Shown here: positions 22,844 to 31,981 of the stretch, piece after piece | Position numbering within the stretch: the first letter of the stretch is position 1 | How the letters are laid out: each line of letters begins with the position of its first letter | Source: Roseivirga sp. | GTDB lineage: Bacteria; Bacteroidota; Bacteroidia; Cytophagales; Cyclobacteriaceae | Length of the DNA: 64,000 nt | Assembly: GCA_029262895.1 (NCBI GenBank) | Contig: JAJCYM010000056.1 | Coordinates: 124,001 to 188,000 of the forward strand | Reading direction: 5' to 3' | Made by a program: the position numbers and the translations under genes | Notes under the pieces: model-generated | The model's input: only the letters and a program-made list of their open reading frames with translations | The model's database searches: none | What the model was told of the DNA's origin: nothing

Positions 22844-23593
22844 TCACCCTCCTATCCAACTCCTGAAATTAGGCGCATTTTCCTTACTTACCACAACCTC
22901 CTCTTTAATTTCAGGGATCAAGTCCATAACAATTTTTCCATTATCTGATTTGAACTTTTGAACAGCCTCAATATTGATCAGAAACTTTCTGTTTGCCCGG
23001 AAAAATTGGGTTTGATCCAGTTCTTCCTGAAGGTCTGTTAATGTCTTGTCAATGATATATTTGTTCCCTTCTCTATCTTTCAGGAAGACTACTCGGTATT
23101 CGGTGAAGATATAAGCAATATCACTTACATTGACTGAAACAAAATCCACTCCCTTTTTTACTACATAGCGCTGCTTTTTCTGCGGCCTACTGGTCGATTG
23201 CTCAAAGAGCTCGTTGAACTTGTATTGCCAAAAATGGGTTTCCAATTTCTTCACCTTGTCCAGGGCCTTCTTCAACCGATCCATCTGGATGGGCTTTAAC
23301 AAATAGTCCAGTGAATTGTATTCGAAAGACTGAAGGATGTAATTGTCATAAGCTGTGGTAAATATGACAGGGAATTTGACATCGTACTGCTTAAATATTT
23401 CAAAGCTGGAATTATCAGATAACTGAATGTCGACAAAAGCCAAATCAGGCGATGGATTTGAATTTAGCCAATTGACGGAGTCCTTAACGCTTTCTGTTGT
23501 TCCTACTATTTCAATGGAAGCATCTAAGCCCCTTAGCATTGCAAGTAGCTTATCAACTGCTGTGGCTTCATCTTCTATGATCAGTACCTTCAT
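22844..23593 (-). CDS. LytTR-family response regulator
   Basis: A 249-residue two-component regulator. The receiver domain (1-120) has the acidic pair in IIEDE, the phosphoacceptor D55 (AFVDIQL), the FTTAYD switch and the LLKPI lysine. The C-terminal LytTR domain (about 140-245) contains VKKGVDFVSVNVSDIAYIFTEYRVVFL and FFRANRKFLINIEAV, which bind DNA through beta strands. Its ATG overlaps the stop of the histidine kinase gene by one base (TAATG), so the pair is translationally coupled. Targets are not evident. Confidence 0.9.
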   Translation of the reverse strand: MKVLIIEDEATAVDKLLAMLRGLDASIEIVGTTESVKDSVNWLNSNPSPDLAFVDIQLSDNSSFEIFKQYDVKFPVIFTTAYDNYILQSFEYNSLDYLLKPIQMDRLKKALDKVKKLETHFWQYKFNELFEQSTSRPQKKQRYVVKKGVDFVSVNVSDIAYIFTEYRVVFLKDREGNKYIIDKTLTDLQEELDQTQFFRANRKFLINIEAVQKFKSDNGKIVMDLIPEIKEEVVVSKENAPNFRSWIGG

Positions 23594-24663
23594 TAGCTTG
23601 TCAACTTAAGTAGTGGCAACATTATTTCAAAGGTTTTTCCGTCATCCACCACTTCGGTTTCTTTTCCCACTATCATAGAAAAACGCTCCTTTAGATTGTT
23701 CAACCCTATTTTGGTCGAGTGCACCAAGGACTTCTTGCGGACGATTGCATTTCGTACATAAAGTGCATCCGTTTCCAGACTTACTCTGGCCGTCAATGGA
23801 CTCACTCGAGAGATTTCATTGTGCTTCACCACGTTTTCCAAGGCAATAAAAATGGATATAGGGGGAATAAGAAATTCTGCTTGTTGACTCTGGTCAATAG
23901 CAAAATCCACTTGAAGTGCTTCGCCAAATCGAAGTTTTAATAAGGCGAGGTACTTATTTAGAAAAGCCAATTCATCTTCAAGAATCACCAGCTCCCGATC
24001 CTTATTGCTCAAAATATAGCGGTAGACCTCTGCAAGGCTTTCGGTAAACTGCTTGGCTTTATCTTGATTCTCATCAATCAGGTGAGAAAGACTGTTCAAA
24101 GAGTTGAACATAAAGTGAGGATCAATTTGATTTTTTAACGCCTCCAACTCGGCCTGAGCCTTGGCTCTTTCCAACTGTTCACCCTTCACCATGTCAGTTT
24201 GCCGTTGCTTAATAAGAAAGACTGTTTCATAAACGTGCGTGATAAATACCACCGAGACCACACAGACAATGGCAGTCACCTTGATGATCTGCCAATCAAT
24301 CGGAGCATTTATCATTGTAAACCAGAGTATCAGCATGCCAATCACCAGGGGCACCGTGTAGAATACATTCATGGCCAACAGCACCACAGTTTTTTGCATT
24401 GGATGGATGAACCAATCGAATTTCCTCTGAAGCCTGAAAAGGAAGTAGCGATTGCCCTGCCAAATGAGTCCGGCCAACAGAATAAAATAGGCATAAGCAC
24501 CCAGCAGGTACATGGCCGATCGGTCATTACTATTGATTAACCCCGTAGCATTCGGAATCACAATACCGAAAAATTGCACACCAATGATCCGGATCAACTT
24601 ATCGTTGACCTTCATTTTGGAGTCATTCCTGTTCTCAGTCTTCTTTTTTGTCGGTTCAGACAT
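23593..24663 (-). CDS. LytS-type sensor histidine kinase
   Basis: A 356-residue membrane kinase. Four hydrophobic segments lie within residues 25-150, with no periplasmic sensor domain of note, followed by a short coiled coil (QLERAKAQAELEALKNQ). The His_kinase motif DPHFMFNSLNSL places the phospho-acceptor at H183. The ATPase part has IPPISIFIALENVVKHNE as N-box and a short GLNNLKERF tail. It is the partner of the LytTR regulator just downstream. Its first codons lie inside one copy of a 23-bp direct repeat that flanks the RAYT insertion, so its native upstream region was probably displaced. Confidence 0.88.
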   Translation of the reverse strand: MSEPTKKKTENRNDSKMKVNDKLIRIIGVQFFGIVIPNATGLINSNDRSAMYLLGAYAYFILLAGLIWQGNRYFLFRLQRKFDWFIHPMQKTVVLLAMNVFYTVPLVIGMLILWFTMINAPIDWQIIKVTAIVCVVSVVFITHVYETVFLIKQRQTDMVKGEQLERAKAQAELEALKNQIDPHFMFNSLNSLSHLIDENQDKAKQFTESLAEVYRYILSNKDRELVILEDELAFLNKYLALLKLRFGEALQVDFAIDQSQQAEFLIPPISIFIALENVVKHNEISRVSPLTARVSLETDALYVRNAIVRKKSLVHSTKIGLNNLKERFSMIVGKETEVVDDGKTFEIMLPLLKLTS

Positions 24664-24667
24664 TGAT
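24645..24667. repeat. 23-bp direct repeat, left copy (RAYT unit flank)
   Basis: These 23 bases are identical to 25376-25398 and in the same orientation; similarity stops abruptly on both sides. This copy contains the first codons of the histidine kinase gene, so it is the ancestral one. Together the copies bracket REP-RAYT-REP like a target duplication. Confidence 0.75.
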
Positions 24668-24680
24668 TTCTTACCTGTCG

Positions 24681-24697
24681 CAGGTTCTCAGAACCTG
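24681..24697. repeat. REP palindrome type a, left of RAYT
   Basis: CAGGTTCTCAGAACCTG, flanked by GTCG and TGAC. It is inverted relative to the copy at 25334-25350, including flanking bases (GTCGCAGG... versus ...CCTGCGAC). Confidence 0.75.
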
Positions 24698-24715
24698 TGA
24701 CTCTTTATGAGTATA

Positions 24716-24728
24716 TGGACTCTGTCCA
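24716..24728. repeat. REP palindrome type b, left of RAYT
   Basis: TGGACTCTGTCCA, a 5-bp stem around three bases, just past the 3' end of the transposase gene. Its inverted counterpart is CGGACAGCGTCCG near 25303-25315. Solo copy at 17517. Confidence 0.65.
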
Positions 24729-24731
24729 AAT

Positions 24732-25280
24732 TCATATTAGTTCAACTTTCATTACTCCATTCTCACCCTCATAAACACCAGCACTTGAATAGATATAATC
24801 TGCCGGTGTATAACAGATTCCAGCTCTCACCGGGTTTTCGTGAATGTACTTGATACGTTGGTCAATCATTTCATTAGTTGTCAGAGGAATGGGATGATTT
24901 TCATGCCTCCATATCTTCATATTCTCATTTGATGAGCTTCTCTCTCCCTGACTTTCAACAATCCATTTTAACCAATTTTTCCTGCTTTCATGATTGTCAG
25001 ATTTCAAGGTCTCATAAATCACTTTGGCAGTATAGCGCTTAAAGTCCCTAACAACGGAAGCCAGTTTTTCATCATTTTTGGTCCGCACTATTAAATGTAT
25101 ATGATTGGACATGATCACGTAGGCATGAATCACCAACCCTTTGTTTTTAATACAATGCTTAAGGTTATCAACTAGTAGGTCTTTGTACCTCTGCCTGTTG
25201 AATAAGTCAATCCATTCCACGAGTGTCATGGTGATAAAATGAGGAATATCATTCTCTGTAAATCGATAAACAGTGCTCAT
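24732..25280 (-). CDS. REP-associated tyrosine transposase (RAYT, Y1 family)
   Basis: A 182-residue single-domain HUH transposase. The metal-binding motif H60-I-H62 (MSNHIHLIV) and the catalytic Y145 (KYIHENPVRAG) are both intact, so the protein could be active. RAYTs cut and rejoin single-stranded REP hairpins, and are thought to spread REP sequences rather than themselves. Here the gene sits between two nested inverted REP pairs, the arrangement expected of a RAYT locus. It stands between the kinase gene and the divergent VOC gene and interrupts that intergenic region. No second transposase is present in the window. Confidence 0.9.
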   Translation of the reverse strand: MSTVYRFTENDIPHFITMTLVEWIDLFNRQRYKDLLVDNLKHCIKNKGLVIHAYVIMSNHIHLIVRTKNDEKLASVVRDFKRYTAKVIYETLKSDNHESRKNWLKWIVESQGERSSSNENMKIWRHENHPIPLTTNEMIDQRIKYIHENPVRAGICYTPADYIYSSAGVYEGENGVMKVELI

Positions 25281-25302
25281 AGATTCTATTAAATGTATTC
25301 AA

Positions 25303-25315
25303 CGGACAGCGTCCG
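25303..25315. repeat. REP palindrome type b, right of RAYT
   Basis: CGGACAGCGTCCG: a 5-bp stem around AGC, about 25 bp upstream of the RAYT start codon. It corresponds to the inverted form of TGGACTCTGTCCA on the other side, with changes at both outer stem positions that keep pairing. Confidence 0.6.
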
Positions 25316-25333
25316 ACTAACCATTGGTCGTCA

Positions 25334-25350
25334 CAGGTTCTGAGAACCTG
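25334..25350. repeat. REP palindrome type a, right of RAYT
   Basis: CAGGTTCTGAGAACCTG, in inverted orientation to the copy at 24681-24697. It forms the outer right edge of the RAYT unit. Confidence 0.75.
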
Positions 25351-25375
25351 CGACAGCGTTTGGCTTGAGTATTAA

Positions 25376-25398
25376 TTTTTGTCGGTTCAGACATTGAT
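25376..25398. repeat. 23-bp direct repeat, right copy (RAYT unit flank)
   Basis: Perfect copy of 24645-24667. It contains a detached fragment of the histidine kinase start (ATG and five to six codons on the minus strand) with no gene attached. This supports duplication during insertion of the RAYT unit. Confidence 0.75.
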
Positions 25399-25492
25399 CT
25401 TTCCGGTTCGCGTTTTCCAACGATTTTCGGATTAAAATTAGGAATATATTCGATTGTCAATTCGATTTAGTCAAACTCAAAACGATAAGATC

Positions 25493-25858
25493 ATGTCAAG
25501 AATAATCCATTTCGAACTGCCAGCAGAAAATCCTCGGTCCTGCATGGACTTCTACAAAAACGTTTTTGGTTGGGAGTTCAACCAATGGGGAGATCAGGAA
25601 TACTGGTTGATAAAGACAGGAGAAGATGATATTCCCGGAATCAACGGGGCTATTGGTCCCAAAAGAGAAGGTTTTGAAAGTTCGGTGAATTCACTAAACA
25701 CTCCAGACGTGGATGCCACTGCTGAGGCAGTTGAGAAAAACGGAGGAGTAGTGATCATGCCTAAGATGGCTGTACCAACTGTCGGGTGGTTAATTTATTT
25801 CAAAGATCCGGAAGGCAATCTTCATGGCGCTATGCAGTATGACCCAGACGCTAAATAA
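25493..25858 (+). CDS. VOC-family glyoxalase-like protein
   Basis: A 121-residue protein of the vicinal-oxygen-chelate fold. It starts MSRIIHFELPAENPRSCMDFYKNVFGW, the standard first beta-alpha-beta module, and ends with WLIYFKDPEGNLHGAMQYD, the second module with its DPEGN turn. The ATG at 25493 matches relatives; the upstream frame from 25454 is unrelated. Possible metal ligands include H6 (IIHFE) and the histidine and glutamine of LHGAMQ. Substrate unknown; many such proteins are listed as bleomycin-resistance-like. It heads a run of small plus-strand genes. Confidence 0.82.
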   Translation: MSRIIHFELPAENPRSCMDFYKNVFGWEFNQWGDQEYWLIKTGEDDIPGINGAIGPKREGFESSVNSLNTPDVDATAEAVEKNGGVVIMPKMAVPTVGWLIYFKDPEGNLHGAMQYDPDAK

Positions 25859-25875
25859 TTCATAAATTGAAAATC

Positions 25876-26292
25876 ATGAGAAGCATATTAACCACATTAC
25901 TACTTTGTTTTACAGTATCCCATGTTTCGATCGCGCAAGACAAAGATGGCAACCCTCCAGCTGAAATAGTGAAATACTATTTTGTGGAGCTTATCACTAA
26001 CCCCGATCGTCCGGAACTTCCTAAGGCACAGGTTGACAGTATTCAGACTGCACATATGGCGAATATGGGAAAGATGGTTGAGGATGAGAAATTGGTATTG
26101 GCCGGTCCTTTTGAGGGCGGTGGTGGGCTTTTTGTACTAAAAGTTGACACTAAGGAAGAAGCTGAGGCTCTGGTAGCCAATGATCCCGCTGTTTCTGCTG
26201 GACGTCTACTGACTAAAATCAGGGCTTGGTGGACTGCAGCCGATTCATTCACCATAGAAAAGAAATTCAAGAAAAATCAACCGAAAAATTAA
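25876..26292 (+). CDS. Secreted YCII-related protein
   Basis: About 138 residues with a signal peptide (MRSILTTLLLCFTVSHVSIAQ). The ATG at 25876 is used rather than a TTG at 25867. The mature domain YYFVELITNPDRPELP...HMANMGKMVEDEKLVLAGPFEGGGGLFVLKVDTKEEAEALVANDP follows the YCII ferredoxin-like fold. Unlike the DGPF protein at 20756 it is exported. It lies 17 bp after the VOC gene and just before a membrane protein gene, so co-transcription is likely. Function unknown. Confidence 0.78.
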   Translation: MRSILTTLLLCFTVSHVSIAQDKDGNPPAEIVKYYFVELITNPDRPELPKAQVDSIQTAHMANMGKMVEDEKLVLAGPFEGGGGLFVLKVDTKEEAEALVANDPAVSAGRLLTKIRAWWTAADSFTIEKKFKKNQPKN

Positions 26293-26296
26293 TACA

Positions 26297-26737
26297 ATGG
26301 AAAAACGGAAAATCAATCACCTGGCCGTATGGGTAATGGCAATCCTTGTGCAACCCTTACCAATGATTTGGTACAATAAAATCATGTTCTACATTCGATG
26401 GCTGGAACTCAACGGACTAAAAGAAAATGACTTTGCCGATGCTAGCATGCTCAATCTACTATGGGCGTTCGCTGCAGCCGTTGGTATGGGTTATCTATTT
26501 GCTTTCCTATTCAGGGAAATGAAAATAGAGAAGGCTGTGGATGGTCTTAAATGGGCATTTGCACTGTGGTTTGTGTTACTATTTTTAGAGTTGGCAACTC
26601 AAAATGCATTTACGCTAAGGGCATTTGAGCTCACCCTTTTAGACACAATCATTGTGCTTTTCAAGTATCAAATAATGGCCGTAGCAATTGTGCTATGGAG
26701 AAAGAAAGAAAAATCAGCCCAGGAAAGTCTGGCTTAA
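26297..26737 (+). CDS. Small membrane protein, DUF1761-like
   Basis: A 146-residue protein with four hydrophobic segments (about 8-28, 45-68, 83-102 and 112-138). The start, NHLAVWVMAILVQPLPMIWYNKIMF, resembles the NYLAIFVAALSTFLIGGLWYSPLLF opening of the DUF1761 protein at 27454, so the two are probably distant paralogues. Tryptophan and tyrosine in the first-helix WYxxxxF motif are shared. It starts 4 bp after the YCII gene. Function unknown. Confidence 0.65.
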   Translation: MEKRKINHLAVWVMAILVQPLPMIWYNKIMFYIRWLELNGLKENDFADASMLNLLWAFAAAVGMGYLFAFLFREMKIEKAVDGLKWAFALWFVLLFLELATQNAFTLRAFELTLLDTIIVLFKYQIMAVAIVLWRKKEKSAQESLA

Positions 26738-26747
26738 AAAAATCAAA

Positions 26748-27314
26748 ATGAAGACCTCAGAAGAATTTGAGAAGGAATTTCTTGCCGACTGCAAGGAGAA
26801 AACGGGCAAAACGCTTGAAGAATGGATGGCCTATTTGGAGCCTAAAGGTCTCACCAAGCCTAAGGAAACTCTGGATTACCTCAAATCCGAGGAGGGCATT
26901 AATCACATGAACGCCAATTTTATTTCAGGCATTTTTCTGAATGGCGGAAAGCCTGTTTTCGATTCGGCCTTACTTTTCAACGCACATTTCGAAAAATTCC
27001 CTGACAAAAAGGAGATGTATGACAAGTTGGAAGGGATAGTCAAAGACAATTTCTCAGGTGTTCAGGTAGTCCCCACAAAGGGCTACATTTCCTTTAGAAA
27101 TGATAAGGAGTTTGCAGTGGCAAAAATTAACAAAGGCAATATCCGAATCGGCATGGACTTGGGAAGTCGAGATTTTGATGACTATGTTCAGAAGGCAAAG
27201 AGTCTAGGAACCATGCCCCGCATTGCCTACATGATTGAGGTTACAGCTATCGAGCAAATCAATGATGATATTCTACCCTTTCTTCAAGAAGCAAATAGCC
27301 ATGTGAATGGTTAA
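26748..27314 (+). CDS. DUF4287/DUF5655 domain protein
   Basis: A 188-residue soluble protein. Residues 1-60 (KTGKTLEEWMAYLEPKGLTKPKETLDYLKSE) are a DUF4287 segment, and residues about 80-185 (KEMYDKLEGIVK...GYISFRNDKEFAVAKINKGNIRIGMDL) are a DUF5655-like domain, thought to bind nucleic acids or small ligands. The ATG at 26748 is preceded by an A-rich stretch and lies 10 bp after the previous stop; the longer frame overlaps that gene. Function not established. Confidence 0.8.
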   Translation: MKTSEEFEKEFLADCKEKTGKTLEEWMAYLEPKGLTKPKETLDYLKSEEGINHMNANFISGIFLNGGKPVFDSALLFNAHFEKFPDKKEMYDKLEGIVKDNFSGVQVVPTKGYISFRNDKEFAVAKINKGNIRIGMDLGSRDFDDYVQKAKSLGTMPRIAYMIEVTAIEQINDDILPFLQEANSHVNG

Positions 27315-27321
27315 ATAACAG

Positions 27322-27358
27322 TCATTCTGAGTTTCGCCAAAATCGAAACTCAGAATGA
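27322..27358. terminator. Perfect 15-bp hairpin after the DUF4287 gene
   Basis: TCATTCTGAGTTTCG (27322-27336) and CGAAACTCAGAATGA (27344-27358) form a perfect 15-bp stem with a 7-base loop, starting 8 bp after the stop. No U-tract follows, so it may be a dispersed hairpin repeat that stabilises or ends the mRNA. Confidence 0.55.
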
Positions 27359-27453
27359 AGTTAACCTCAAAATTTCAATTCACATTCTCAAGACAACGTA
27401 GCTACTGAAAATCAGTGGCCTGGAAATTTATTGACCTTTAAAAATTTAACACG

Positions 27454-27858
27454 ATGGACATTTCAAACTTAAATTACCTGGCCATTTTTGTGGCTGCCCT
27501 TTCTACATTTCTTATAGGAGGCTTATGGTATTCCCCCCTTCTATTTGCCAAAAGCTGGATGTCAGAAAATGGATACACGGATGAGGATCTCAAAGGAGGC
27601 AATATGGCCATGATCTTTGGAGGCTCCTTCGTTCTTGGGTTTATCATGTCATTTAATCTGGCGGCTTTTTTGGCTGATTCAAGTGATTTGACCTGGGGTA
27701 TCGCTGCTGGTGCTCTGGCCGGAATCGGTTGGGTAGCGGCAAGTATGGGCGTGACCTACCTTTTTGAAAGAAAATCCATGAAATTATTCCTAATCAATGC
27801 AGGCTATCACGTAATAAGCTTTATCGTAATGGGGGCAATTGTGGGTGTGTGGAAATAA
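27454..27858 (+). CDS. DUF1761 membrane protein
   Basis: A 134-residue protein with four transmembrane helices. It shows the family opening NYLAIFVAALSTFLIGGLWYSPLLFAKSWM and later GFIMSFNLAAFL and GITYLFERKSMKLFLINAGYHV-type segments typical of DUF1761. Its role is unknown. It is separated from the preceding gene by the 15-bp hairpin. The gene pair 26297/27454 may come from an old duplication. Confidence 0.8.
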   Translation: MDISNLNYLAIFVAALSTFLIGGLWYSPLLFAKSWMSENGYTDEDLKGGNMAMIFGGSFVLGFIMSFNLAAFLADSSDLTWGIAAGALAGIGWVAASMGVTYLFERKSMKLFLINAGYHVISFIVMGAIVGVWK

Positions 27859-27891
27859 AAGAGTCCACGTATTTACCAGAACTCTATCCAT

Positions 27892-28377
27892 CTACTTCTC
27901 ATAAACATGTTTGTTCCGAACAAAGTAGTGATCCGTCCCTTCGTACCTCACTCTTTTAGTGACTACAATTCTATTTGATGAGACCTCTATAGTCTTAGTA
28001 AATGCCGATGCCCGATTGTTATCCTTGCCTTTACCCTCAAGTTCTAAAGTCCAATTCTTTAAATCTTTGAACTGCCCACTTTTAAATTCCCATGAACCGT
28101 TGAAAAAGATTTTATCCTTTCTCAAACGAAATTTTGTCGTTCTAGTCTCAATAGCCCCATTGGGCTCTTTGAACATATGCTTGAAGGCGAGGCCTTTGTC
28201 TGAAAATGTAATTTCAGCATCCATCGGAAGGGTAACCTTAGTCTTATCATCACCATAGTTCAGATAAGTCAGCGATCCTGACCACTCTCCTTCAAAAACT
28301 TCGAGGTGATCATTGGTTAATGTCTGGTCTCTGGAAAAACCTGTGAGAAGTATTAAAATTGTGAATAGAAATTTCAT
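27892..28377 (-). CDS. Secreted protein of unknown function
   Basis: About 161 residues. The ATG at 28377 starts a short signal peptide (MKFLFTILILLTGFS), preferred over 28407. The mature part is beta-rich: VFEGEWSGSLTYLNYGDDK, KVTLPMDAEITFSDKGLAFKH, FRLRKDKIFFNGSWEF, resembling small lipocalin or META-like barrels. There is no cysteine after the signal, so it is not a lipoprotein. Convergent with the DUF1761 gene (33 bp apart). Function unknown. Confidence 0.65.
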   Translation of the reverse strand: MKFLFTILILLTGFSRDQTLTNDHLEVFEGEWSGSLTYLNYGDDKTKVTLPMDAEITFSDKGLAFKHMFKEPNGAIETRTTKFRLRKDKIFFNGSWEFKSGQFKDLKNWTLELEGKGKDNNRASAFTKTIEVSSNRIVVTKRVRYEGTDHYFVRNKHVYEK

Positions 28378-28563
28378 CTGCCTTTTGTTTACACTTCTTA
28401 TCTCCAAAAACTTGCCAAGTTCGCAATCTTCTATAGACCAATTTGTTATGAAAATTTCTGTCCTATTGACTGTTCCGGAGTGAAACAGTGGGTGGATCGA
28501 TTCGGAACAAATGAATCCTCAGGTAATTTTTAATCTCATCTTCCATTTCAAGGAGAATACCAC

Positions 28564-28571
28564 TACCTTTG
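28564..28571 (+). promoter_or_regulatory. Candidate -7 box of the ABC-F gene
   Basis: TACCTTTG fits the Bacteroidota TAnnTTTG element and lies 20 bp before the ATG at 28592. No clear TTG is found at the -33 spacing. Confidence 0.4.
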
Positions 28572-28579
28572 CGGCTTGA

Positions 28580-30208
<1,629 letters not shown>

Positions 30209-30238
30209 ATAGTAGCAAATTCTTTAATTTGAAGCACA

Positions 30239-30784
30239 ATGCGAGCACTTCTTATCATCGACATGCAGCAAGGAGATTTTCCTCCTGTCAAAGAAAGGCA
30301 TGATTCTGAAGGCGTGATTGATAGAATCAATCAGTTATCTGCAGCCTTTCGGGAAAAGGAAGAACTTGTCATTTTTATTCAACATGATGGCTCTGGTGAC
30401 AGTACTTTTATTCCCGGATCAGCTCATTGGAAATTATTAGACGCTCTTCAGATCGAAAGCTCAGATTTACTAATCCGAAAAACTACCAACAGTGCTTTTT
30501 ATAAAGCCGGTTTGGAAGAAGTACTTCAGGAAAATAATGTTCAGGAACTCTATATCACGGGGTCTGCCACCGATTTTTGTGTGGAAGCCACTGTGCAGGC
30601 TGCCTTGTTGAATGACTATCAAACCATTGTGGTTGGAGACACACATACAACCGGCCCCAGACCAAATCTGACTGCCAGGCAAGTGATTGATCATTATAAT
30701 TGGGTTTGGTCGGATTTAACACCGACACAAAATGGAGGAAGTGTGAATGTTAAGAACTTCCGGGAAGTAATGGATGAACTCTAG
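30239..30784 (+). CDS. Isochorismatase-family cysteine hydrolase
   Basis: A 181-residue enzyme. The catalytic triad can be placed: D8 (LIIDMQ), K81 ([11 protein letters not shown]) and C114 ([12 protein letters not shown]), with a cis-peptide context typical of the family. Members cleave amide bonds in nicotinamide, carbamoyl or other small substrates; the sequence does not tell which. It starts 30 bp after the ABC-F gene. Its end overlaps the end of the convergent DUF1348 gene by 4 bp. Confidence 0.87.
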   Translation: MRALLIIDMQQGDFPPVKERHDSEGVIDRINQLSAAFREKEELVIFIQHDGSGDSTFIPGSAHWKLLDALQIESSDLLIRKTTNSAFYKAGLEEVLQENNVQELYITGSATDFCVEATVQAALLNDYQTIVVGDTHTTGPRPNLTARQVIDHYNWVWSDLTPTQNGGSVNVKNFREVMDEL

Positions 30785-31188
30785 AGCCTCCTCTCCTCTT
30801 CAGTTATTGGCACATCATTGATACTGGCAAAGCGCTTTTTCATTAAGCCTTCTTCATCAAATTCCCAATTCTCGTTGCCATAAGCCCTAAACCACTGACC
30901 ATGATGGTTCCGATATTCATATTCGAACCTTACGGCAATCCTATTGTCACCATGCGCCCAGTATGATTTCTTCAATTTATAGTCAAGCTCCTTCTTCCAC
31001 TTGCCTTCAAGAAACCGCTTCACATCTTCCCTGCCATTAACAAACTCAGAACGGTTTCTCCACTCTGTGTCGATAGTATAGGCCAAACAAACTCTTTCGG
31101 GATCTTTACTATTCCAACCATCTTCAGCCATTTGGATCTTGGCCTTTGCGGTTTCTTCGGTAAACGGAGGTACAATTTTGTTGCTCAT
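30781..31188 (-). CDS. DUF1348 (NTF2-like) protein
   Basis: A 135-residue SnoaL/NTF2-like protein: [32 protein letters not shown], then [18 protein letters not shown], and [32 protein letters not shown]. This pattern is diagnostic of DUF1348, whose members are small cone-shaped ligand-binding or enzyme domains of unknown function. Length equals the normal family size. It is convergent with the isochorismatase gene and followed upstream by palindromic element B1. Confidence 0.85.
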   Translation of the reverse strand: MSNKIVPPFTEETAKAKIQMAEDGWNSKDPERVCLAYTIDTEWRNRSEFVNGREDVKRFLEGKWKKELDYKLKKSYWAHGDNRIAVRFEYEYRNHHGQWFRAYGNENWEFDEEGLMKKRFASINDVPITEEERRL

Positions 31189-31202
31189 AGTTATCGTGGG
31201 TT

Positions 31203-31364
31203 AATACCAAATCAAATATAACGTGACGGATATAAATCATTCCTTATCGCTTGCTCATCGTTGAAAAAATCAGCCATAGCGATGCTATGCCCTCATTTTT
31301 CGCCTTAATCAAACGATAATAATTCAATTTCTATTCGCGCCATTTCATAATTGAATTGGTATAA
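31203..31364. repeat. Long imperfect palindrome, family B copy 1
   Basis: A 162-bp element whose ends are inverted (AATACCAA... and ...TTGGTATA). Inner arms pair around the core CATAGCGATGCTATG (31274-31288), for example GAAAAAATCAG on the left with CTCATTTTTC on the right. The core differs from family A only in its centre, so the two families are related. The first 80 bases recur at 63917-64000. Confidence 0.8.
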
Positions 31365-31408
31365 TTCGTCAAATGATAACTCAAAATACAACTCAGATGT
31401 TCCCGATG

Positions 31409-31981
31409 CTAAGCAATAAGTGCTTTTTGGAAGTCTTGCTGACTATTGATATTCATAAAAATTTTAGGGTCATAAAATGGGAGGCTGCTATCAATAAGAA
31501 TTTCCTGATAGTTCATAAGCTCATTGGCCTCCTTAATCTTCAGTCTATTGGATTCAATGCATTGCTTAAAAGTGGGTAAACAGGCCTTCGTATAAACGCC
31601 CATTAATTGTTCCGTGCCTCCTATATGACGGGGGATCGATACATCAAAACCTCCAGCCAGACTTGTAATATGTTTCAGAAGGTTTCCCGAAAGAAAGGGA
31701 GTGTCACAGCTCACCACAATATTATGGTGGTGATCACTATGCAAAAGGCCGGTATAAATACCGGCCAGAGGTCCTTTGTCGCTATGTTCGTCCTGATAGA
31801 CAGGTAAACCAAATTGCTTATAATCAGCATGGTTTGAAACAATGATCATCCGCTGAGACAAAGGTTTTAGAACTTCCAAAACATAGGCGATCATCGGTTG
31901 ACCGCCCAAGTTCATCAAACCTTTGTCCTCTCCCATGCGGGAGCTTTTACCCCCAGCCAAGATGATGGAATTCAGTTTCAA
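31409..31981 (-). CDS. mobA: Molybdenum cofactor guanylyltransferase MobA
   Basis: A 190-residue nucleotidyltransferase that adds GMP to molybdopterin, making the MGD cofactor used by formate dehydrogenase. Motifs: LAGGKSSRMGEDKG near residues 8-21, a GPLAGIYTGL block, the metal-binding SCDTPFLS, and a late INSQQDF. The start codon is TTG at 31981: the preceding in-frame codon is TAA, so no longer start is possible, and the gene overlaps the end of the BlaR-like gene by 4 bp. Translation is therefore coupled. It supplies the formate dehydrogenase at 6.5-11 kb, although the genes are apart. Confidence 0.9.
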   Translation of the reverse strand: MKLNSIILAGGKSSRMGEDKGLMNLGGQPMIAYVLEVLKPLSQRMIIVSNHADYKQFGLPVYQDEHSDKGPLAGIYTGLLHSDHHHNIVVSCDTPFLSGNLLKHITSLAGGFDVSIPRHIGGTEQLMGVYTKACLPTFKQCIESNRLKIKEANELMNYQEILIDSSLPFYDPKIFMNINSQQDFQKALIA

